Below, piece after piece: positions 1 to 6,307 of a stretch of DNA of 21,578 nt (positions within the stretch are counted from its first letter, which is position 1; each line of letters begins with the position of its first letter). The stretch covers positions 1 through 21,578 of IMG/VR virus record IMGVR_UViG_3300013131_000281. One strand, given 5' to 3'. Position numbers and translations under genes: made by a program. The stretch comes from a virus. The notes under the pieces were generated by a model, which saw only the letters and a list, made by a program, of their open reading frames with translations, was not told the origin of the DNA and made no database searches.

Positions 1-549
1 GCCAATTGGTATCCCAACCGGCTGGCCATAGTCAGCAAACTGCATCATCACATCAACAAACCGCTTGTCCTTGATTTGGCGCTCGATTTGGGTGCGCAAC
101 ACGGCGCGGTCAATGCTGTAGAAGAACTTGCGAATGTCGAGCTGCAGGATGTAGCTGTCTGGCGCGCTGCGGCGCAAGGCTTGCTGGGCATAGTCGGCTG
201 CAGCATGGGTTCCTTTGCCTTTACGGCAGGCAAAGGACTGGTCGATGAACGTGCGGTTGAAAATGGGGTAAATCAATCGGTAGATGGCGTGCTGCACAAC
301 CAGGTCACGAAAAGCCGGGGCAAAGATGGTGCGCGGCTTGGGCTCATACACCATAAACTCGTGATACGGCTGCGGCTTGTAGCTGCCACTGTGCAACTCT
401 TGGTGCAGGGCATCCAGGTTGCTGGCCAGGTGACGCGAGAACTCAAATGTTGCACGCTTGTTGCGCTTGCCTGCGCTGGCGTCTACCCAGGCTTGGTAGA
501 GCGACTCCCTGGTAAATGCCTGTTCAAACAGAAACCCTATCCGTTTCAA
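1..549 (-). CDS. DGR reverse transcriptase (3' end beyond the window)
   Basis: This is the reverse transcriptase that copies the template repeat RNA into adenine-mutagenised cDNA. Only the first 183 residues are present; the frame is open to the window edge. Visible RT features are an N-terminal MKRIGFLFEQ-type start, a motif 2 region (FRDLVVQHAIYRLIYPIFNR, residues 80-99), SFACRKGKGTHAA (105-117), motif 3/A LDIRKFFYSID (137-147) with D138 as the first catalytic Asp, and the start of the GxPxG motif (GIPIG, 179-183) at the edge. The YxDD box would lie outside the window. A TTG start at 549 is chosen because the frame closes just upstream (stop near 586), DGR RTs commonly begin with this type of sequence, and a GGGGG stretch (557-561) lies 7 nt upstream. 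The TTG overlaps the TGA of the open frame running through the template repeat. Family assignment is confident; the start is less so. Confidence 0.93.
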   Translation of the reverse strand, partial: MKRIGFLFEQAFTRESLYQAWVDASAGKRNKRATFEFSRHLASNLDALHQELHSGSYKPQPYHEFMVYEPKPRTIFAPAFRDLVVQHAIYRLIYPIFNRTFIDQSFACRKGKGTHAAADYAQQALRRSAPDSYILQLDIRKFFYSIDRAVLRTQIERQIKDKRFVDVMMQFADYGQPVGIPIG

Positions 550-691
550 AGGATGACCCCCAGGCGTTCGAGCACAACATGGTGCCTACTGGTAAGTGGG
601 TGTCCAGCAGATTTCGCAAGAGCTCTCGCTAAATGCAGGAAAGCGCCTCCCTTTGTTCCACCGTTTCTTTTCAGAATTCGAGGTCCAGAGT
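550..691 (-). other. Spacer between template repeat and RT (DGR Sp region)
   Basis: This 142-nt stretch lies between the template repeat and the RT start codon. In the Bordetella phage DGR, a spacer of about this length downstream of TR is part of the template RNA and is needed for cDNA priming (established for that system). No independent gene is seen. The frame carrying the TR stays open across it and stops at 546, overlapping the RT start. Its role as an RNA element is inferred from position and length. Confidence 0.5.
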
Positions 692-805
692 CGGGGCGAG
701 CGCCAATGTTGTTGTTGGAATTCGCCCGGGTGTTGTTGCAATTGAGAGCGAAAACCCCAGAGGTAGCCGCGTTGTTCCAATTGCCGCCACGGAACGGCAA
801 AGCCT
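692..805 (-). repeat. DGR template repeat (TR)
   Basis: This is the invariant 114-bp template for mutagenic homing. It aligns without gaps to the variable repeat 582 bp away (1274-1387). On the coding strand it has 24 adenines, 23 of them inside ten AAY, two ACC and one ATT codons when read in the target frame. None of those codons can become a stop when A is changed to any base. Of the 24 adenines, 14 differ in VR; 88 of 90 non-adenines are identical. The TR begins 8 bp after the avd stop codon. The end nearest the RT carries a GC-rich block (692-704), shared with VR, that corresponds to the initiation-of-mutagenic-homing end. Confidence 0.97.
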
Positions 806-813
806 GTAACATA

Positions 814-1242
814 TTAAGACGCTTCCCTTTTGTTCCCCGCTGCCGGGGTAATGGGTGCCGGATTCTCGTCTCGAATCCAGCCGCCAATCAAACGCCCAAT
901 TTCATCAATCATGCGACTGAGCGTTTCATAGCGATCTTCTGGCGATTTCTGATGGGCCACATTAAGCGTGCCGTCTTTGTAGGCAAAGTAGCCCAATTCA
1001 AACGCCAGCCTGACAAACATGCGCAACTGCTCGTGGCTGATGTCCAGGTTTGTCAAGCTTGTTTTCTTATGGTACCGCTTCTGGGACTCAACAATGAAGC
1101 CGTACACATCGTAAGCCTTGTTTCGGATTTGCAAGCAAATGCCGTACTTTTCATGGCGTGGAAAGTGATTCAGATACAGGTTCATTTGACGCGCAAAGTC
1201 AATGAACTTGGTATCGAGTTTGGCTTCAGAGTGAGTACCCAT
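814..1242 (-). CDS. avd: Avd, DGR accessory variability determinant
   Basis: Avd proteins are small four-helix-bundle proteins that form a pentameric barrel, bind the DGR RT and template RNA, and are needed for mutagenic homing. This 142-residue protein is of typical length, is basic overall and is predicted to be mostly helical, with recognisable stretches such as KYGICLQIRNKAYDVYGFI (residues 32-50), QKRYHKKTSLTNLDI (54-68) and ARQMNLYLNHFPRHEK (17-32). It lies between the variable repeat and the template repeat, the standard position in BPP-1-type DGRs. Its ATG starts 18 bases after the target gene's stop, inside a hairpin (1232-1262), and no strong Shine-Dalgarno is seen. Translation is therefore probably coupled to the upstream gene or controlled by the hairpin. 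The C-terminal tail (about 128-142) looks unstructured. Confidence 0.9.
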   Translation of the reverse strand: MGTHSEAKLDTKFIDFARQMNLYLNHFPRHEKYGICLQIRNKAYDVYGFIVESQKRYHKKTSLTNLDISHEQLRMFVRLAFELGYFAYKDGTLNVAHQKSPEDRYETLSRMIDEIGRLIGGWIRDENPAPITPAAGNKREAS

Positions 1243-1262
1243 CGCTATCGCTCAGGTACTCA
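1232..1262 (-). promoter_or_regulatory. Hairpin just downstream of the variable repeat
   Basis: This is a perfect 8-bp inverted repeat, TGAGTACC (1232-1239) and GGTACTCA (1255-1262), with a 15-nt loop. It begins 11 bp beyond the VR end. DGR targets in several phages carry a hairpin or cruciform just after VR that raises homing efficiency. Here it also contains the target stop codon (1260-1262) and the avd ATG (1240-1242). Confidence 0.65.
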
Positions 1263-2339
1263 GAGAACAAAGGCGGGGCGAGCGCCAAAGTAGGCGTTGG
1301 AATACGCCCGGGGGTAGTAGCAAAGGAGAGCGAAAACCCCAGAGGGCGCCGCGTTGTCCCAAGAGCCGCCACGGCACGGCAAAGCCTCAATTGCAGTGTT
1401 AATCCAAAAGCCGTCGCCATTTGCAGCGGGCACAGCGATGGTTCCACCCAGCAGAGAAGCCACGGGATACAGGCCATGCGCTTTGAGTAGCGACAAGGCA
1501 GTTGCACCGACAGGGGTGGCTCCGGGGTTGGTCATAGCCTCGAACGAGGCTCCCGATGAGCGCACCAGCGTGTAGTTGGCTGTGCCCGATGTGGCGTACT
1601 TCACAGTGTTGGCCGAGCCGGGTGCCACCAGCGCGCCAGTTGCGCCGTCAATGGCTTTCCAGGCTGCAGATGCCACGCCGAAATCGGTGGCGTTCAATGC
1701 AGCGTCATTGTTGACGATGATTTGAATCTCTCCCATGTTGACGCGCATACCCGGCGTCCATTCCCACACTAACCCGCACAGATCAGAGATGCCACTGGAG
1801 CTATTGTCGTGCCGCCACGAAGCCGGGCCTGAGCCGGTCAACGTTCTTCCGGTACCGGATGCGGTTCCGGGAGCCAAGCCGTCAATACGGCGACCAGTTT
1901 CCCAGGCGGCGTCGCTGGATTTTCCCCAGTTAGTATTGCCGCGAGGCTGGAAGCTGTTGGCACGACACCAAAGCGCAATACCCGCCATGGCCACGTTTGG
2001 TACGACGTGATGACCAACACCGCAAGCGCGCGCATAAGCGACAGCCTGATCGTGATTGATGCTTGTTTTGCAATCAACGCCGGGCAAACTCAGCAGCTCG
2101 CCATTTTTGACAATGCCGGGGTAACTTCCAAAAAAATACTCGCTTTTTTCAACGCCATTCACGATGAACATCGGATGTACGCCAGCAGGCAGTCCAGCAT
2201 CAACGTCCTGGCCGTTAAATTTTGGAATCACGTTCATAAATGTCGGCTGACCGGTGGCGGTGTAGAGCACGGTCTGACGGCCGCCACTGGCAGCCTCAAC
2301 GCTCGCCCGTAGGTCGTCTTTGATAAAAATGGTCGGCAT
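1260..2339 (-). CDS. DGR-diversified receptor-binding protein (FGE-type C-type lectin fold)
   Basis: This is the variable protein of the DGR and probably the adhesin at the tip of the tail fibre. The 359-residue product carries a formylglycine-generating-enzyme/C-type-lectin-like domain, seen in EYFFGSYPGIVKNGELLSLP (67-86), the segment around VAMAGIALWCRANSFQPRGN (116-135), SWRHDNSSSGISDLCGLVWE (174-193) and the final RGGSWDN...FGARP block (323-355). The VR covers residues 318-355, and the variable residues are 326, 328, 332, 339, 341-343, 346 and 349-351. The first 65 residues may attach it to the virion. A GGAG sequence lies 7 nt before the ATG. It follows the tail fibre genes and precedes avd. 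Fold and DGR role are confident; receptor binding is inferred from position. Confidence 0.92.
   Translation of the reverse strand: MPTIFIKDDLRASVEAASGGRQTVLYTATGQPTFMNVIPKFNGQDVDAGLPAGVHPMFIVNGVEKSEYFFGSYPGIVKNGELLSLPGVDCKTSINHDQAVAYARACGVGHHVVPNVAMAGIALWCRANSFQPRGNTNWGKSSDAAWETGRRIDGLAPGTASGTGRTLTGSGPASWRHDNSSSGISDLCGLVWEWTPGMRVNMGEIQIIVNNDAALNATDFGVASAAWKAIDGATGALVAPGSANTVKYATSGTANYTLVRSSGASFEAMTNPGATPVGATALSLLKAHGLYPVASLLGGTIAVPAANGDGFWINTAIEALPCRGGSWDNAAPSGVFALLCYYPRAYSNAYFGARPAFVL
1274..1387 (-). repeat. DGR variable repeat (VR)
   Basis: This 114-bp copy of the template repeat forms the last part of the target gene and ends 14 bp before its stop codon. Differences from TR fall at 14 positions where TR has A (coding strand), plus two T-to-G differences at 1347 (silent, Ala) and 1375 (Phe to Cys). 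Amino-acid replacements relative to the TR reading are N to S, D, L, Y or A, T to P, and I to F. The GC-rich end (1274-1286, CGGGGCGAGCGCC on the + strand) is identical to TR and corresponds to the initiation-of-mutagenic-homing site. Confidence 0.97.
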
Positions 2340-2362
2340 GGTTTTCTCCTGAAATTAAAGGG

Positions 2363-2686
2363 TTAGCCCACGGTGGGCCAAAGGGTGACTTGGACCGCAT
2401 TGGGGTCAAGCGGCAGAGCTTCCTGAATGCTGGTTGGGTTGCCTTGCGCATCGTCAAGTCCTGGAACGTTGACATAGCACTTTGGCGGTATGTCGATCTG
2501 CGCCAGGTAGGCGCCGTTGCCGCCTTCGGTGGCGTTGGTGATGGTTCCGCAAATTGAGATGTTGACTGTGCTATCGCTCTGGCGAGCAGCGCAGTCAATG
2601 GATACACCAGCAACAGCAATGACTGCGTCAGAAATTGAAAAATTGGCTACCGGCTGACCGGGTTGTTTAAGGGTGATTTGAGGCAT
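2363..2686 (-). CDS. Small virion-associated protein of unknown function
   Basis: This 107-residue protein is not recognised as a named family. It is rich in beta-forming residues, has no membrane segment or signal peptide, and starts MPQITLKQPGQPVANFSISD. It has four cysteines and a short acidic stretch near GLDDAQGNP (residues 76-84). A TAGGAG Shine-Dalgarno sits about 6 nt before the ATG. It lies between a tail-fibre gene and the DGR target gene. It could be a connector, a chaperone, or a cap domain that attaches the variable protein to the fibre. That role is inference from position only. Confidence 0.7.
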   Translation of the reverse strand: MPQITLKQPGQPVANFSISDAVIAVAGVSIDCAARQSDSTVNISICGTITNATEGGNGAYLAQIDIPPKCYVNVPGLDDAQGNPTSIQEALPLDPNAVQVTLWPTVG

Positions 2687-2702
2687 GTTGGGCTCCTAAA
2701 AA

Positions 2703-3635
2703 TTAGTACGTGGTCGGGGATGAAGCATGAAAATTGGTTACAAAATCAGTTACCGGAAGCTGACTTGGCAGCGATAGCCGAGATGCGCGCCAGCGGACAA
2801 CCACGTTGTCGGCTGCACTGGCCAAAGTGGCGGTAAAACCGTTGGTCTGCCTGCCTGTGACCACAATCGCTTTGGTGTCGCATGGAGCGCCACTAAACGA
2901 CGCCACATCGAAGTCGAGGCGGTAGTCGTTGGCATCCATGATTTTTAAGATTGGGGATGCAGAAGGCGGAGAGTCAAGATGGGCTGGGTAGTTGGCCTCG
3001 ACCCTGGCGGTTGCTGTGACCGTAACGCCCGCCAGCGCTGCGTCGGTATTTGACGCAGGGACTGTGATGCTGCAAACTTTGATGCTATTTGATGGAATAT
3101 CCGACCCAAACGCCGTCACGCGGAAAATGATGTTTGCACTGCCATCAAGTGACAAATACCCGTAGCACACCGCAGAAGATGCGCCCCCTTCAGGCACCGA
3201 GAGACTTTGCTGTGCTGTGATGTTGTACGTTCTGCCATTCATAAAACACTTGCCATCAGCAATTGACAATAGGCGGCTGGAGCCGTACTTAGTAATTGCA
3301 CCGCCCGAGACAAGCCCCCGGTTGGTGATGGTGAACTCTCCCTCTTGCTGAACATGCTGGCGCAATGACCGGATACTGGCATTGGCCTGCGCGGACTGGT
3401 CCAGGGCAAACTTCAGGATGGCATCCTGCATGTTTTTGGTGTCTTCAGACACCGTGATGTTGATTCCGTTAACAGTAATGGCCAGAGTCTCCAGAACGCT
3501 TTTCAGGTAAGCCGTGCGGTTGGTCAGGTGTTTGTGCGGCAGGTTGTCGATGCCGTTGACGCCGCCCGTGATGGGGTCGGTACTTTCGAGTTGATAGACC
3601 GCATCCCAGGATACGGATTCAGCAAGGTTTGACAT
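2703..3635 (-). CDS. Tail fibre protein
   Basis: The 310-residue product has the N-terminal signature of Mu/P2-type tail fibres that attach to the baseplate: YQLESTDPITGGVNGIDNLP (14-33) followed by LTNRTAYLK (37-45). After a short helical linker (about 64-95) comes beta-rich sequence with GGAITKYGSSRLLSIADGKC (111-130) and repeated Thr/Ala/Val strands to the end. It has no C-terminal chaperone or peptidase domain. A GAGG Shine-Dalgarno precedes the ATG. It is followed by the small gene at 2363 and the DGR target. The fibre may therefore be the shaft carrying the variable tip protein, which is an inference. It is shorter than most complete fibres, consistent with a separate adhesin. Confidence 0.8.
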   Translation of the reverse strand: MSNLAESVSWDAVYQLESTDPITGGVNGIDNLPHKHLTNRTAYLKSVLETLAITVNGINITVSEDTKNMQDAILKFALDQSAQANASIRSLRQHVQQEGEFTITNRGLVSGGAITKYGSSRLLSIADGKCFMNGRTYNITAQQSLSVPEGGASSAVCYGYLSLDGSANIIFRVTAFGSDIPSNSIKVCSITVPASNTDAALAGVTVTATARVEANYPAHLDSPPSASPILKIMDANDYRLDFDVASFSGAPCDTKAIVVTGRQTNGFTATLASAADNVVVRWRASRLSLPSQLPVTDFVTNFHASSPTTY

Positions 3636-3654
3636 GTAGTTGTCCTCTTTGAGA

Positions 3655-4098
3655 TTAGTAAATCAGCGTCCACGTCCCGGTCAGGGAGATGTCGATGTCT
3701 TTGAGAAGCGGTCCGCTACGCACTTTGCGGGCGTGCAAGATGCCAGACGCAGTCAATAAGCCAAATTCGCTAATCGACAACCCAACCGCCTCTGATGTGG
3801 ACAAGGAAAAATTGAACTGAACCGAGGTGCTTACCGGATAAGAGTGCGAGTCGATGGCTTTGACAAAAGCACCGGTCAACGCGGTGTCAGCAGGATTTGC
3901 AGCTGTACCATTTGTGCCAAAACCGATATTGACAATGCTCCGGCCCGACACGTCACCAGCCACCAGCCTGACGACACTTTCTCGACCTTTGGTCACAATC
4001 AGGTTGTCGTCTTCAAAATGCTCTATGAGATGACCGTGACGAAAAATGTCAAGCGCAAAAATTCCTCTTGGCTTTAACGATGGGTCGGTGAATTTCAT
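3655..4098 (-). CDS. Baseplate/tail-fibre-associated structural protein
   Basis: This 147-residue protein contains the pattern GHLIEHFEDDNLIVTKGRES (21-40), then VAGDVSGRSIVNIGFGTNGT (45-64). This resembles small proteins found next to gpI-like and tail fibre genes in many Gram-negative phages. It is beta-rich throughout, with no membrane segment. The ATG at 4098 is preferred over an upstream GTG at 4140 because GAGGA lies 7 nt before it. The GTG would lie inside a recurrent intergenic motif (4133-4144). It sits between the I-like baseplate protein and the tail fibre, so a fibre-attachment role is likely but not proven. Confidence 0.72.
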   Translation of the reverse strand: MKFTDPSLKPRGIFALDIFRHGHLIEHFEDDNLIVTKGRESVVRLVAGDVSGRSIVNIGFGTNGTAANPADTALTGAFVKAIDSHSYPVSTSVQFNFSLSTSEAVGLSISEFGLLTASGILHARKVRSGPLLKDIDISLTGTWTLIY

Positions 4099-4132
4099 GC
4101 AGCGTTCCTCAAACTGGATTGGCTGCAAAGAT

Positions 4133-4144
4133 AGCGTCACGACT
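4133..4144 (-). promoter_or_regulatory. Recurrent junction motif, copy 1
   Basis: The core GTCGTGAC (minus strand, 4143-4136) is followed by GCTATCTTT, close to the RCYACC pattern of the other four copies. It overlaps the stop codon of the upstream gene (TAG, 4145-4143) and lies 37 nt before the ATG at 4098. This is the weakest match after the core. Function is unknown. Confidence 0.5.
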
Positions 4145-5210
4145 ACAAAGACTCACCCCACGAGGTTGCTCCACCATACAAAACCGTGCCAAAAGTCCGT
4201 GGAATTCCGTTGTAGTGCAGACTTCCATCGCGCACCGATCCTCGGCGGTAACGCCCGTCACGCGCCAAAACCTTTGTTACCGTCATGCCGCACTGATCCT
4301 GTCCGTCGCTGACGATTCCGCGCCGATTCATTAAGCCATCGCGCTTGTAGCCGCTGCCATAAGTCACAGTCTGGGCAAAGGTGTCTTGCCAAGTGATGTC
4401 GGCATTCATCCCCATGGGATCGATTTCGTCACCATAGGTCGGTGCGTTTGGCAAAGCGTGCCAGCCATCGCGCAACGTCAGGCCATTGCGAGCCACCGTG
4501 TTGTTGTAGAGGTCGTATTGCACTGCACCACGAAACACAGACCCGTCACGAATGGGGCGAGCGCCACGGTACAGGTCTTGCAATGGCGCATGTTCGAGCT
4601 GGTAAGACAGGATGCCGTCCGCACCTGATGTGGAGGCATCAGACAAGCTGCCGGTAAAACTTAGAGTACGCAGTTTGGTTCCAGCGTCACGTAGGCGCTC
4701 AATGACCGATTTGATCCGGTTCCCAAGATCATTGAGACTCTCGCCTGAAGTCAGGTCGTAACCGGTGTTGACGTCAAATTGGCCGTAAAAGTTGCGGGTG
4801 CTCGGCACGCGGTCTTTTTTTCCGTCGAAAAATGTTGCGCCATCACGGTACAAAGTCGTGGTGACCGTGTCCATAGGGGCATCAGTCACAGTGACCTGCA
4901 AGCCGTTGACATACAAGCTGATCGCGTTTTGCAGAGCGATGTTGTTGCCTTTGGGATGGACTAGCTCCGAGATGATGCGCGGACCGTACGCGCCATCAGG
5001 CTCGGAGGCCAGCCTTGGAATGCCAAAGTAGCCACCCCACTCGTCTAGCCACTCGCCATCAGCGGTTGTGAGCAGCATTTGATCCAAAGCCGACGCTATG
5101 TCTGACTGCGCCTGCGTCAATTCTTGCGCAATTGGCGCAAAAAAGTCCTGTAAAACGCCAGGCTCTTTATTGAAAGAGTTTGGCAGGCTGTTAAGCAGTT
5201 TATTGATCAC
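4143..5210 (-). CDS. Baseplate wedge protein, P2 gpI/Mu gp48-like
   Basis: The product is the wedge protein that normally follows the J-like protein and links baseplate to fibres. N-terminal hallmarks are a helical start, QMLLTTADGEWLDEWGGYFG (44-63) and RIISELVHPKGNNIALQNAI (78-97), typical of tail protein I. Unlike P2 gpI (about 176 residues) it has a long C-terminal half with repeated R-[DNR]-G turns: residues 221, 227, 241, 247, 290, 296, 317, 322 and 327, many 5-6 residues apart. It starts with GTG, overlapping the J-like stop (GTGA), so translation is probably coupled. The C-terminal repeats may be a beta-structured fibre-docking extension. Family assignment is fairly confident; the function of the repeats is unknown. 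Confidence 0.82.
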   Translation of the reverse strand: MINKLLNSLPNSFNKEPGVLQDFFAPIAQELTQAQSDIASALDQMLLTTADGEWLDEWGGYFGIPRLASEPDGAYGPRIISELVHPKGNNIALQNAISLYVNGLQVTVTDAPMDTVTTTLYRDGATFFDGKKDRVPSTRNFYGQFDVNTGYDLTSGESLNDLGNRIKSVIERLRDAGTKLRTLSFTGSLSDASTSGADGILSYQLEHAPLQDLYRGARPIRDGSVFRGAVQYDLYNNTVARNGLTLRDGWHALPNAPTYGDEIDPMGMNADITWQDTFAQTVTYGSGYKRDGLMNRRGIVSDGQDQCGMTVTKVLARDGRYRRGSVRDGSLHYNGIPRTFGTVLYGGATSWGESL

Positions 5211-6298
5211 AGTGTCACCGTTCCTGGCATGGCTTTTTGTATGGCAGTGACCACAACGTCAGACGCAGGGGTCGCAAGCGAGACGTTGTAAACCCCGCTG
5301 ATGGCCATGATGGCCGAGATAAGCTCAGACCGGATCACCGGCTGCCCTATGCCCAAGGCCTGAATGTAGCTTTTGATGGCATCACCGGCTGCAACAGAGA
5401 CGCTTGCCGTGCCACTGTCAAGTGTGATGGTTCCAGTGACATCGACCAGGTAATCTTGCGCGGCATACACGTCAACAACAACTCCAGCCGCTTTCCACCC
5501 AGGTGTTGTTCCAGAGCCGTTTACGTCTGATTGAACTTTGTTGACCAAGGTGGCTGATGTGTTGCCTGATCCGTTGTGAACGTATAAATTGACCAAACCA
5601 ACCGGTTGAGTTGCATCGTTCAGGTATGGCTCAATGATGGCAATGTGCTTGGCCTGCTCCACGATTGACCCTACAGAGTCCACCACAGCAGACTGTGTGG
5701 CACCGTAGCGCAGGGATGCGCCTGTGCCGCGCGACAGGGTCGAGATGTAGGCTGTAAAACGGCTTTTTCTGGATGCGTCTGTTTCGGCATCCGCGCCATT
5801 TACCAGCGCAAGCGGGTTTGTCACGCCGGTAACCCCCGCGATGGCGTTGACGATGGTGGTCAACGTATTGGCAGCGCAGTTTCCCAAGGACCCTGTTTCT
5901 GTGCAGGCAACCAGGGCATCGACGTAGGTCTGGCCAACCTCAATCACCACGGCATTCAATGTGGCGTACTCAAAACCTGAGCTGTCTGACTTGATTATTG
6001 TCCCCAGCGGAATTTCGACCCGACTGGCAGAAACGTCACACGAGAACCGAACCGTGCCACTGGCCGCAATGGCAGGCAGCGCGGCGAAGTTGAATGAGTT
6101 GAACACCGATACCGGGATAGCCTCTTGCAGTCCGAGCAAAATTTGCAAGTAAAGCTCTTCAATCTCGACGGCTGACGCTTCCATCAACGTGCGGGCAACG
6201 GAGCCAACGGAGAAGTCGGTGATCTTGCTGCCATTAGCTCGCGAGACATTGATCATGCTCGCGGCAATTGAACGAAAGTCTTTGATTTGGAACGTCAC
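5207..6298 (-). CDS. Baseplate J-like protein (P2 gpJ/Mu gp47 family)
   Basis: This is a wedge component that forms the ring around the tail hub. The 363-residue length and motifs fit the family: TDFSVGSVARTLMEASAVEI (27-46), the beta barrel around SASRVEIPLGTIIKSDSSGF (90-109), and NGADAETDASRKSRF (167-181), which matches the conserved G...E-D...R.RF block. The C-terminal GQPVIRSELISAIMAISGVY segment is also typical. The start is GTG, chosen because GGAG (6308-6305) lies 6 nt upstream and overlaps the stop of the preceding gene (TAGGAG). It is followed directly by the I-like gene. Confidence 0.9.
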   Translation of the reverse strand: MTFQIKDFRSIAASMINVSRANGSKITDFSVGSVARTLMEASAVEIEELYLQILLGLQEAIPVSVFNSFNFAALPAIAASGTVRFSCDVSASRVEIPLGTIIKSDSSGFEYATLNAVVIEVGQTYVDALVACTETGSLGNCAANTLTTIVNAIAGVTGVTNPLALVNGADAETDASRKSRFTAYISTLSRGTGASLRYGATQSAVVDSVGSIVEQAKHIAIIEPYLNDATQPVGLVNLYVHNGSGNTSATLVNKVQSDVNGSGTTPGWKAAGVVVDVYAAQDYLVDVTGTITLDSGTASVSVAAGDAIKSYIQALGIGQPVIRSELISAIMAISGVYNVSLATPASDVVVTAIQKAMPGTVTL

Positions 6299-6307
6299 AG
6301 GCTACTC

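Noticed and set aside
76-1293. Long open frame on the + strand (405 codons)
   Set aside because: It runs antisense to the RT, TR and avd genes, has no recognisable domain, and its length is explained by the codon bias of the opposite strand.
1226-1507. 93-codon frame across VR on the minus strand
   Set aside because: It is an alternative frame of the target gene and VR; the 359-residue frame has the lectin-fold motifs and a good Shine-Dalgarno.
4099-4140. GTG start for the 3655-4098 gene at 4140
   Set aside because: The GTG lies within motif copy 1 and lacks a Shine-Dalgarno, while ATG 4098 has GAGGA at ideal spacing.
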